DNA of 62,527 nucleotides. Origin: Streptomyces sindenensis. GTDB taxonomy: Bacteria > Actinomycetota > Actinomycetes > Streptomycetales > Streptomycetaceae. The stretch is taken from NCBI RefSeq assembly GCF_014649035.1, contig NZ_BMSG01000037.1:1-62527 (forward strand), read 5' to 3'. The notes beneath the pieces are model-generated. The model was not told where the DNA came from. It saw only the letters and a list, made by a program, of their open reading frames with translations, and searched no databases. This document shows positions 33,235 to 41,293 of the stretch, in pieces (within the stretch, counting starts at the first letter, position 1; each line of letters opens with the position of its first letter). Position numbers and translations under genes: made by a program.

Positions 33235-35880
33235 GTGCCCGGCATCCAGGAGACCCAGCTGTACTGCCTCGCCGACCGCCGGTACTACGACACCCCGGCC
33301 CGGCTGCCCGACCAGGAGACCCGCTACCTGCTCGACACGGCCGAACCGCCCGCCGGCTGGCGGCGCGTGGCCGGCGGGCTGTGGACCGCGCTGCTGCCCG
33401 AGGACGGCGAACCGGCCGAACAGGGCTGGAAGATCCACGTGTCGACCGTCCCCGAGGAGGCGGCGCTGACCCTCAGCGACACCGCCGCGATCTGCCTCCG
33501 CCACCGGGTGCCGTTCAAATTCCTCCGCAGCGAGCAGGCGCTCCTGCTGATGTCGGGGAAGTACATGTCCCGGGGCAGCGCGGGCAAGTTCCTCACCCTC
33601 TACCCGCCGGACGAGGCGGCCCTGACCCGCGTCCTCGACGAGCTGACCACGGTCCTCTCCGGCCGCCCGGGCCCGTACATCCTGAGCGACCTGCGCATCG
33701 GCGACGCCCCCGTCTACGTACGGTACGGCTCCTTCGTCGACCGCTGGTGCCGCGACGCCCGGGGTGAGCGGGTGCCCGCCCTGCGCCACCCCTCCGGCGA
33801 ACTCGTGCCCGACGAACGGGGCGTGGTGTTCCGCACGCCCGCCTGGGTGAAGGTGCCCGAGCTGCTGCGGCCCCACCTCGCCGCCCGCGCCGCCGCCCGC
33901 GACGACTCCTTCCCGTACACCGTCACCGAGGCGCTCCAGTTCTCCAACGCGGGCGGCATCTACCTCGCCCGGCACCGGGAGACCGGCCACCGGGTCGTGC
34001 TGCGCGAGGCCCGGCCGCACTGCGGGCTCGACGCGGTGGGCGACGACGCCGTGACCCGGCTGGAGCGCGAGCACCGGGCCCTCACGGCGCTCGCCGGGCT
34101 CGACTGCGTACCGGAGGTGTACGGCGTACGGACCGTGTGGGAGCACCGCTTCCTGATGACGGAGTACGTGGAGGGGCCCACCCTGCTCGACGAGATCGTG
34201 GCCCGCTTCGCGTTGGTGCGCGGAGCCCGCACGGCCGGCGAACTCGCCCCCTACGCCGCGTGGGTGCACCATGTGACCGCCCAACTCGGCGACGCGCTGC
34301 GCGAGATCCACGGCCGGGGGCTGCGCTTCGGCGATCTGCACCCCTCCAACATCATCCTGCGGCCGGACGGCCGGCTCGCCCTCGTCGACTTCGAGTACGC
34401 CACCGAACTCGACGACGAGACGACTCCGTTGGCCGGTGCTCCCGGTCTCCAGGCGCCGCCCGGCACCCCGGGCGCGGAGGCCGACGCCTACGCCCTGTGG
34501 GCGACCTGGCTCACCATGCTGATGCCGCTGACCGAGATGGCCTCCCACGACCGGGTCAAGGCACTGTCCCTGGAGTCCTGGGCCCGGGAGCGCTACGGAC
34601 TCGCGCCCGACGCCGGTCCGGCCCGCCCGGCCCTGCTGTGGGCGGCGGAGCGCGCCATGGACCGGGAGAGCGAGATCACCGCCCTCCTCGGCGGGCCCAC
34701 GCCCGACTGGGCCGAGCTGCGAGCCCGGCTGATCGCGGGCATCCACGCGGGCGCGACGCCCGAGCGGCGCGACCGGCTCTTCCCCGGCGACCCCAAGGGC
34801 TTCGCCACCGGCGGTACGGATCTGGCGCACGGGGCCGCCGGTGTCCTCTACGCCCTCCACCGCGTCGGGGCCCCGGTCCCGGCCGCCTGGACCGACTGGC
34901 TCGCGGAGACCGCCCGTCGCCGCGACCCCGCGGCCCCGGGCGGCCTCTACGACGGGTTGCCGGGCACAGCCGTGACGCTGGCACTGCTCGGCCGCCCGGA
35001 CGAGGGGCGCGAGCTGTTCGCCCGAGCCGTCGAGGCCGCCCACCCGTCCCCCTCGGCCGACCTGCTCACCGGGCGCGCGGGCATCGCCCTGGCCGCCGTC
35101 CGCCTGGCCGCGGCGGGACCCGGCGCCCCGGACCCGGAGCTCGTGGACACCGCCCTGCGCACCGCCTGGGACCTCGACTGCCTGGTGCGGGGCGAGACGG
35201 TGGCGGGCGGGCCCGAGGCCCCGCCGTCGGCCGGGCTGCTGCGCGGGCTCAGCGGCGCGGCGCTGCTCCACCTCGAACTGCACGCGCTCACCGGCGAGGA
35301 GTGGCTGCTGCGCGCCGCCCGCACCGCCCTGTACCGGGACTCCGGCCACTGCGTCGCGATGGACGACGGCACGGTCCAGGTCAAGGACGGCCGCCGCCAC
35401 CTCCTCTACCTCGACCAGGGCAGCGGCGGCTTCGCCCTGGTCGCCCGCGCCTACCTGGCCCGGCAGGAAGCGCCCTCGCTCGCCGGCCTGCTGCCCGGGG
35501 TGCGCAAGGGCTGCGGCAACGAGTTCGTCCGTGAGCCGGGGCTGTTCACCGGGCGCGCCGGACTCGTCGCCACCGCCCGTCAGCTGGAGGACGGCGGACC
35601 GGCCGGGCCCGAGGTCCTGGCCTCCGTGCGCAACCTGTCCTGGCACCTGGTCGCCGACGGGGACCGGCTGCTGGTGCCCGGGGCCCGGCTGCGGCGCTGC
35701 TCCGCCGACCTGGCCACCGGGTCGGCCGGTCTGCTGCTCGCCCTGCACTTCCTGGCGGGGGCGGATGCCGGGCCGGATACCGGGGCGGACAACGACGGGG
35801 CCGCCGCCCCGGAGGGCCAGGGCCCCCGGAACGGCGGCCACCGGCCGCACGATCTGCTGAAGCTGCTCACCCTGGGCTGA
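33235..35880 (+). CDS. Class III lanthionine synthetase LanKC
   Basis: The protein has 881 residues from GTG 33235 with a GAGGAGGT site. The N-terminal lyase domain (about 1-210) has FKFLRSEQALLLMSGKYMSRGSAGKFLTLYP. The Ser/Thr kinase-like domain (about 225-510) has VVLREARPH, GLRFGDLHPSNIIL (catalytic loop) and LVDFEYA (metal Asp). The LanC-like cyclase domain (about 520-870) lacks the zinc-binding WCxG and CHG motifs, which separates class III from class IV. The enzyme phosphorylates and eliminates Ser/Thr and forms lanthionine or labionin rings in the two upstream precursors. It overlaps the SARP gene end-to-end by 14 bases. Confidence 0.92.
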   Translation: MPGIQETQLYCLADRRYYDTPARLPDQETRYLLDTAEPPAGWRRVAGGLWTALLPEDGEPAEQGWKIHVSTVPEEAALTLSDTAAICLRHRVPFKFLRSEQALLLMSGKYMSRGSAGKFLTLYPPDEAALTRVLDELTTVLSGRPGPYILSDLRIGDAPVYVRYGSFVDRWCRDARGERVPALRHPSGELVPDERGVVFRTPAWVKVPELLRPHLAARAAARDDSFPYTVTEALQFSNAGGIYLARHRETGHRVVLREARPHCGLDAVGDDAVTRLEREHRALTALAGLDCVPEVYGVRTVWEHRFLMTEYVEGPTLLDEIVARFALVRGARTAGELAPYAAWVHHVTAQLGDALREIHGRGLRFGDLHPSNIILRPDGRLALVDFEYATELDDETTPLAGAPGLQAPPGTPGAEADAYALWATWLTMLMPLTEMASHDRVKALSLESWARERYGLAPDAGPARPALLWAAERAMDRESEITALLGGPTPDWAELRARLIAGIHAGATPERRDRLFPGDPKGFATGGTDLAHGAAGVLYALHRVGAPVPAAWTDWLAETARRRDPAAPGGLYDGLPGTAVTLALLGRPDEGRELFARAVEAAHPSPSADLLTGRAGIALAAVRLAAAGPGAPDPELVDTALRTAWDLDCLVRGETVAGGPEAPPSAGLLRGLSGAALLHLELHALTGEEWLLRAARTALYRDSGHCVAMDDGTVQVKDGRRHLLYLDQGSGGFALVARAYLARQEAPSLAGLLPGVRKGCGNEFVREPGLFTGRAGLVATARQLEDGGPAGPEVLASVRNLSWHLVADGDRLLVPGARLRRCSADLATGSAGLLLALHFLAGADAGPDTGADNDGAAAPEGQGPRNGGHRPHDLLKLLTLG

Positions 35881-37810
35881 GGGCGACGGCGGGCGCACCG
35901 GCCCGGCCGCCCGCCGCCGGCACCTCCTGCTCGCGCGCGAACAGGCAGAGCAGGCGCGGCACTTCGTACAGCGCGGCATGCGCGGTGACCTCGCCCGCCG
36001 GGGAGGTCACCGCACCGGCGTCGATCAGCGACTCCACGGCCCGGATCGCCGCCCGCTCCCCGCAGCCCAGCGCCACCGTGGCCCGGTCCAGGGTGAAGCA
36101 CCCGTCCTCGGTGAGCCCCGCCAGCCGACCCAGCACCCACCGGTCGCCGTCCGCCAGGTCCCGCCAGCCGGACGCGATCCGGTGCCGTACGGAGACGTCC
36201 CCCGCGACCAGTTCGTCGAGCGCGGCCGACGGGTCGCCGAGCCGGTCCGCGTACTCCGCCAACGGCAGGTGCCGCAGCACCGCCAGCCGCATCCCGCTCA
36301 CCTCCACCGCCAGCGGCAGCCCCCCGCAGGCCCGGACGATCCGCAACGCCGCCCCCGGGTCCGTCCGCAGCCGCCCGGCCCCGATCAGCTTCCCCAGCAG
36401 CTCCAGCGCCTCGCCGTCCGCCAGCGCGGGCAGCGCGATCCGGTGCACCGGGGCGAGACCGGGCAACTGCCCCCGGGCGGTGACCAGTACGGCGCACTTC
36501 CCCGACCGGGGCAGCAGCCCCCGTACGGACGCCTCGTCCGGCACGTCGTCCAGGACCACCAGCGCCCGGTGCCGGGCCTGCCACTCCTGCCAGGCCTCCG
36601 CGAGCGCCGCGAGAGCACCGGCCGGCGCGGGGGATCCAGCGCCCGCCACCGAGGCCGGCGCATCAGCGCCCGCCGCCGCCCCCGGGGCCTCGGCGCGGGC
36701 CTCCGTCACCCCGCACCACCGCCCCAGCTCCGCCAGGATCTCCGCCCGGCCGCGCGCCGAGCCGTCCTCCCGGCGCACCCGGACGTGGACGCGGCCGTCG
36801 GGGAACGGGTCGGCCAGCAGATGCGCCGCCCGGACCGCCAGCGCCGACTTGCCCGCCCCGCCCGGGCCCGACACGACGACCACGCGCTCCTCGCCGCCGC
36901 CCAGGACGCCGAGCAGGTCCCGGAGCTCCTCGCGGCGGCCGGTGAACGCCCCGGTACCGGCGGGCAGCGCCACCGGGCACTTCGTCTCCCGGGACACGGC
37001 GGGCCGCCGCACCTCACGGCCCCGGCCGAGCATCGAGCGGTACAGCGCGGCCATCGCCGGACTCGGCTCCAGCCCCAGCTCCCGCGCCATCAGCTGCCGG
37101 TAGTCGTCGTACACCGCCAGCGCCTCGGCCTGCCGGCCGGACTGGTGCAGGGAGTTCATCCAGGCGGCCCGCAGCCGTTCCCGCAGCGGGTGGCGCTCCA
37201 CCAGGTCCCGCAGCCCGTCCACCGCGACGGCGGCCCGGCCCAGCTCGATCTCGGCCTCCGCCCAGTCCTCGTACACCGTCAGACATCGGGCCTCCAGACG
37301 GTCCGCCTCCTCGGCCACCCCGGCCGAGTCCCGCAGATCGTGCAGCGGCGGCCCCTCCCACAGGTCGAGCGCCTCGCGCAGCAGCCGGGCCGCGCCGGCC
37401 ACATCGCCCCGCTCGGCCGCCGCCCGCCCCGCACGGGCCAGCGACCCGAAGCGCAGCGTGTCCAGCTCGCCCTCGGCGATGCGCAGGTGATAGCCCCCGC
37501 AGCCGTGCACCAACCGGTCCGCTCCGCCGTCCCCGGCCGGGCCCAGAAGGGCGCGGGCGGCACTGATGTAGACCTGGAGGTTCTTGCGGGCGGTACGGGG
37601 CGGATCGTCCGGCCACACCGCGTCGGTCAGCACGTCGACCGGCACCGGGGTGTTGGGCCGGGACAGCAGGGTGGCGAGGACCAGGCGCTGCTTGCGCGGG
37701 CCGAGCGGCAGCTCACGGCCGTCCCGCCGGGCGGTCAACGGGCCGAGCAGCGAGAAGTGCACGGCACCGGCGGCGCCGGCGGAACCGGTACGGACGGGAG
37801 GTCGGGTCAT
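35867..37810 (-). CDS. SARP-family transcriptional activator with NB-ARC domain
   Basis: The protein has 647 residues from the ATG at 37810 (CGGAGG upstream); the frame continues upstream without support. The order is an OmpR-like winged helix (about 14-105, FSLLGPLTARRDGRELPLGPRKQRL), a bacterial transcriptional activation domain (about 110-255) and an NB-ARC ATPase (Walker A GPGGAGKS about 312, Walker B RALVVLDDV). SARPs activate antibiotic clusters by binding direct heptamer repeats at -35. It sits between the LanKC genes and the LanM genes, so either or both may be targets. Confidence 0.9.
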   Translation of the reverse strand: MTRPPVRTGSAGAAGAVHFSLLGPLTARRDGRELPLGPRKQRLVLATLLSRPNTPVPVDVLTDAVWPDDPPRTARKNLQVYISAARALLGPAGDGGADRLVHGCGGYHLRIAEGELDTLRFGSLARAGRAAAERGDVAGAARLLREALDLWEGPPLHDLRDSAGVAEEADRLEARCLTVYEDWAEAEIELGRAAVAVDGLRDLVERHPLRERLRAAWMNSLHQSGRQAEALAVYDDYRQLMARELGLEPSPAMAALYRSMLGRGREVRRPAVSRETKCPVALPAGTGAFTGRREELRDLLGVLGGGEERVVVVSGPGGAGKSALAVRAAHLLADPFPDGRVHVRVRREDGSARGRAEILAELGRWCGVTEARAEAPGAAAGADAPASVAGAGSPAPAGALAALAEAWQEWQARHRALVVLDDVPDEASVRGLLPRSGKCAVLVTARGQLPGLAPVHRIALPALADGEALELLGKLIGAGRLRTDPGAALRIVRACGGLPLAVEVSGMRLAVLRHLPLAEYADRLGDPSAALDELVAGDVSVRHRIASGWRDLADGDRWVLGRLAGLTEDGCFTLDRATVALGCGERAAIRAVESLIDAGAVTSPAGEVTAHAALYEVPRLLCLFAREQEVPAAGGRAGAPAVALSPG

Positions 37811-38036
37811 CAGCGGGCCTCCGGGAGGGGGACGGGCGGCGGACTGGACCATACGCACGGCCGATCCTGCTGCCGCCCGAGCCTGGGCACATCGGGGCCC
37901 CGCCCGCATTTTCCGCCCGGGCACCCGACCGAAACCGCCCGGCACCCCCATGTTGCCCGCCCCGGCCCCCATGCCCGTACGTCCCCGCACGTCCGCGGCG
38001 CGGCGCGGGCGGGCGGTACGCCCCGCTCCTCGCCGC

Positions 38037-40967
38037 TCAGGCAGGCTCGGCGGCGCACTCGGCGGCGAACTCGCACAGCGCCGCCCGGTCGGTACGGCCG
38101 GTCTTGTTCAGCAGGCTGGCCATGTGCTTCTCCACCGTGCGCGGCGAGATCGACAGCCGGCGGGCGATCTGCTGGTTCCCGGGCCGCTCGGGCAGCAGCA
38201 CGAACACCTCGTACTCGCGGGGCGTCACCCCACTGCTCCGCAGCGGCGACGGGATCCGGTCCCAGCCGCCCCGGTGCTGGCCCACGCTCGCCCCGGCCTG
38301 CCGCAGCGCCGCCCGGCAGGCGGCGGAGACCGGCTGCACCCCGGCCCCGTAGAAGAACTCCTCGGCGGTCCGCAGCCACGCCACCGGCTCGCCCCACCCG
38401 TCCTCCCGGGCCGCGTCCGCGACCAGCCGCAGCCCCAGATGGCGGGCGACCGGGAACGGCGCGGAGCGCCGGGCGAACGACGCCATCACCCGGGCGGCCC
38501 CGGCCGGGTCCCCCTTCCGGCCCAGCAGCACCGCGTCGGCCAGCTCCAGGAACTGCCGGTTCCAGGCGAGGCAGCCCCCGGGAGCCGTCCTCGCCTCCTC
38601 CAGCTCCGCCCGGTCCGCCTGCCCGGCCAGGACCCGCAGCAGCGGGCGCAGCCCGTACCGCCCGCTCAGGTAGTAGTAGCTCGGATGGTCCAACTCCCAG
38701 GCCAGCGCCTCGTCGAGACCGGCCGTCGCGCGCTCCCGGTCCTCCTCCAGCAGGGCCCCGAACGCCCGGCAGAGCCCCGACCGGAGCGGCACCAGCAGCG
38801 ACTGCTCGCCCCCGGCCCGCCGGAACGCGGCCAGCGCCCGGTCCATGTCCCGCCGCCGCCCCCGGTGCGCGGCCATCGTCGCCCCGGCCAGCAGCAGATA
38901 GCGGTGGGCGGACAGATCGCCGACCCGGGCACTGGCCTCGGCCGATCGGTCGATGATCTCCTGCGCCTCCTCCCACCGGGCGCACAGCACCGCGTTCATC
39001 GCGAGCAGTCCGTCGACCGTACGGGTCAGCAGCAGCGCGCCGAGATCGGTGGCCGCCGCCCGGGCGGAGAGCAGCCGGGACGCGTCCCCGGTCCGCATGA
39101 AGGCGTTCGCGCCCAGCCGTACCAGCGCCTCCACCCGCCAGACCGGCAGGGCGTGTTCGGTGGAGATCGACAGCATCCGCTCCAGCGCGGCGTCCGCCGC
39201 GTCGAAACCCTCCTCGCGCCGCAGCAGCGCCAGCAACTGCCAGGCCCGGCAGGCCACCACGGGCAGCCCCTCGGCCTCGGCGGTCTCGGCGGCCTTCTGG
39301 ACGGCCTGCTCGGTCTCCACCGGATCCCGGTACGGCCGCCCGTGCCCGGGAAGCCCGGGGAGCAGCGCCAGATAGCCGTCGACCACCACGAGCGCGGCCC
39401 GGCGGCCCGGGGGCGGCGTCGGGCCCAGGAGGACCCGGGCCGCCTCGACCTGGAGCGCGGCATCGGCGGTGCGCTCCGCCATGACCGCCGCCCAGGCGAG
39501 GTCGATGTGGATCTGGCCGCGCCGGGCGGCGGCCTCGGAACGCGCCGGAACCGGCGGCAGCGCGTCCGCCAGCTTCAGTGCGCCGTCCAGATCGCCGCCC
39601 TCGGCCCGGGCGATCGCCAACGACTCGGCGACGGCGGCCCGGTCGACCTCGGCGGCCAGGGGGTGCGCCCGCTCCAGCAGCACCACGGCGGAGCCGTGCG
39701 CTCCCGAAGCGAGCATCCGTCTTCCGGCCTCCGCGAACTGGCGGGCGGCCCCGGCCCGGTCGCCCGCCGCCAGTTGCAGCGAGGCCACCAGTTGCCGCCC
39801 GTCCTCGTCCAGCGGCTCCCCGGACCGCTCGATGGCGGCGGCGGCCCGGCGGGCCAGGGAGGCGCGCTCGGCCGGGGCGAGCGAGGAGATCAGAGCCTCG
39901 GCGGTGAGCGAGTGCCGGAAGGTGTAGCGGTCGGGGGCCGCGCCGTCCGGGGCGATGACCCCGGCCTCCACCGCGGACCGCAGATGGGTGAAGAGGGCCC
40001 GGTCCTCGAAGCCGGTGACGGTCTGGAGCACCGTCACCGAGAACTGGCTGCCCAGCGTGGCCGCCGCCAGCAGGAGATCCCGTACCGGCTCGTCGAGGCG
40101 CTCCAGCCTGCGGGCCCAACTGCGCACGATGTCCGAGGGGATGGAGTCGCCCTGCTGCTCCACCGCCTCCCACACGCCGTCCGTCCGCCGGAGCCGGCCG
40201 GTGTCGAGGAGGTCCGCCAGCAGCACTTCCAGCAGATAGGGGTTGCCGGCGGCGCGTCCGGCCAGCCGCCGGTGCACCGCCTCCGGTATCTCCCGGGGTC
40301 CCGCCTCCAGACAGGCACGTGTCAGCGCCCGCACCTGTTCGTCGTCGAGCGGACTCAACTCCCGTACGATCGCGGCCTGACGGCGCTCGGCGGAGCGTAC
40401 GAGGTCCAGAGCGGCGCCCGGCTCCGGGCGCAGGGTGCCCAGGAACAGGATGGGCAGATCGGCGAGGTTGTCGATGACGTACTCGACGACCGCGACGGTC
40501 TCCGTGTCGCAGTCGTGCAGATCCTCCAGCAGGATCGTGCAGCCCGCCTCCCTGCCCAGCACGGACAGCAGCCGCAGCAACGCCTCGGCCAGCTCCACGA
40601 CCGTCTCCGGATATCCGGGCGATCCGGCCCTGCGCCACTCCGGGACCAGCCGGGCCAGCGCCGGATGGTAGGGGGCGAGCTCCGGATCGGTCGGGGTGCC
40701 GGCCGCCCGGAACCGGGACGCCAGCGCCTCGGCGAGCGGACGGAACGGCACGACGAGCCCGGTCGAGGTGGCCCGGCCGCGCAGCACCGGCATGCCGAGC
40801 CCGTAGGCCCGGTAGGCGCACTCGCCCACCAGCCGGGACTTTCCGATACCGGCTTCCCCGATGAGGAACAGCGCGCGCCCCGAACGCCGTTGCGCGGCGT
40901 CCAGGGCGCTGCTCAGCAGTCCGATCTCCTCGTCTCGCCCGACGATGACCGGCGAAGTGGCTCGCAT
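38037..40967 (-). CDS. LuxR-family (LAL-type) ATPase regulator
   Basis: The protein has 976 residues. The N-terminal AAA-type ATPase shows Walker A GEAGIGKSR (37-45) and Walker B CTILLEDLHDCD (about 166). A long helical repeat region follows. The C-terminal LuxR helix-turn-helix (about 905-970) contains GVTPREYEVFVLLPERPGNQQIARRLSISPRTVEKHMASLLNK in pieces. LAL regulators switch on secondary metabolism. It is read in the same direction as the SARP gene, 226 bases upstream of it, and 79 bases after the LanM-associated precursor, so it may be partly co-transcribed with the LanM unit through a hairpin. Confidence 0.92.
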   Translation of the reverse strand: MRATSPVIVGRDEEIGLLSSALDAAQRRSGRALFLIGEAGIGKSRLVGECAYRAYGLGMPVLRGRATSTGLVVPFRPLAEALASRFRAAGTPTDPELAPYHPALARLVPEWRRAGSPGYPETVVELAEALLRLLSVLGREAGCTILLEDLHDCDTETVAVVEYVIDNLADLPILFLGTLRPEPGAALDLVRSAERRQAAIVRELSPLDDEQVRALTRACLEAGPREIPEAVHRRLAGRAAGNPYLLEVLLADLLDTGRLRRTDGVWEAVEQQGDSIPSDIVRSWARRLERLDEPVRDLLLAAATLGSQFSVTVLQTVTGFEDRALFTHLRSAVEAGVIAPDGAAPDRYTFRHSLTAEALISSLAPAERASLARRAAAAIERSGEPLDEDGRQLVASLQLAAGDRAGAARQFAEAGRRMLASGAHGSAVVLLERAHPLAAEVDRAAVAESLAIARAEGGDLDGALKLADALPPVPARSEAAARRGQIHIDLAWAAVMAERTADAALQVEAARVLLGPTPPPGRRAALVVVDGYLALLPGLPGHGRPYRDPVETEQAVQKAAETAEAEGLPVVACRAWQLLALLRREEGFDAADAALERMLSISTEHALPVWRVEALVRLGANAFMRTGDASRLLSARAAATDLGALLLTRTVDGLLAMNAVLCARWEEAQEIIDRSAEASARVGDLSAHRYLLLAGATMAAHRGRRRDMDRALAAFRRAGGEQSLLVPLRSGLCRAFGALLEEDRERATAGLDEALAWELDHPSYYYLSGRYGLRPLLRVLAGQADRAELEEARTAPGGCLAWNRQFLELADAVLLGRKGDPAGAARVMASFARRSAPFPVARHLGLRLVADAAREDGWGEPVAWLRTAEEFFYGAGVQPVSAACRAALRQAGASVGQHRGGWDRIPSPLRSSGVTPREYEVFVLLPERPGNQQIARRLSISPRTVEKHMASLLNKTGRTDRAALCEFAAECAAEPA

Positions 40968-41006
40968 GGCCGCAGATTACTGGAGTGACAACTCCCACGG
41001 CAGCAG

Positions 41007-41037
41007 GCCAATTCGGCTCAATTGTCGCCGAGTTGGC
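41007..41037 (-). terminator. Hairpin after the cysteine-free precursor gene
   Basis: GCCAATTCGGC (41007-41017) pairs with GCCGAGTTGGC (41027-41037) with one G-T pair, and the loop TCAATTGTC is AT-rich. It starts ten bases past the precursor stop and ends 40 bases before the LuxR-LAL start codon. It is probably a terminator or attenuator. An operator role is possible. Confidence 0.6.
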
Positions 41038-41046
41038 TGGATCTGG

Positions 41047-41244
41047 TCACCACGGGGCCGTCATGGTGGTCCACGGCAGGTCGTGGCTGTAGCCGCTCTC
41101 GCCCTCCGAGGCGCTGAGGAGTCTGCTGCGCGCACCGAGCCCGCCGGTGGACCCGAGGGAGATCTGCCCGGCCGGGTGCTCCGGGGAGCCCTCGTGCGCG
41201 ATGTCGCCGGACGCCTGCAGGGCCGATTCGCCGTACTGCTTCAT
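41047..41244 (-). CDS. Cysteine-free candidate precursor peptide for the LanM enzyme
   Basis: The peptide has 65 residues. The leader is acidic (MKQYGESALQASGDIAHEG) and ends with a double-glycine site in SLGSTGG (residues 29-35). The predicted 30-residue core has about eight Ser/Thr, one His, two Trp and a C-terminal PWTTMTAPW, but no Cys anywhere. It lies 49 bases downstream of the LanM gene on the same strand, followed by a hairpin, which is standard precursor placement. Without Cys, LanM could dehydrate Ser/Thr but not form lanthionine unless another nucleophile such as His18 of the core or an external thiol takes part. Confidence 0.75.
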   Translation of the reverse strand: MKQYGESALQASGDIAHEGSPEHPAGQISLGSTGGLGARSRLLSASEGESGYSHDLPWTTMTAPW

Positions 41245-41293
41245 CTCTGCCTCATCCTCTGTTGGTTGGTGTGGTGATCAGCAACGGTGCGTC

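Noticed and set aside
31645..35979. Open minus-strand frame of about 1,400 codons opposite the MFS and LanKC genes
   Set aside because: Shadow of the LanKC gene; low-complexity translation without motifs or ribosome site.
36000..39000. Long plus-strand frames across the SARP and LuxR genes
   Set aside because: Shadows with Arg/Pro/Gln-rich sequence. The minus strand encodes clear winged-helix, NB-ARC and LuxR domains.
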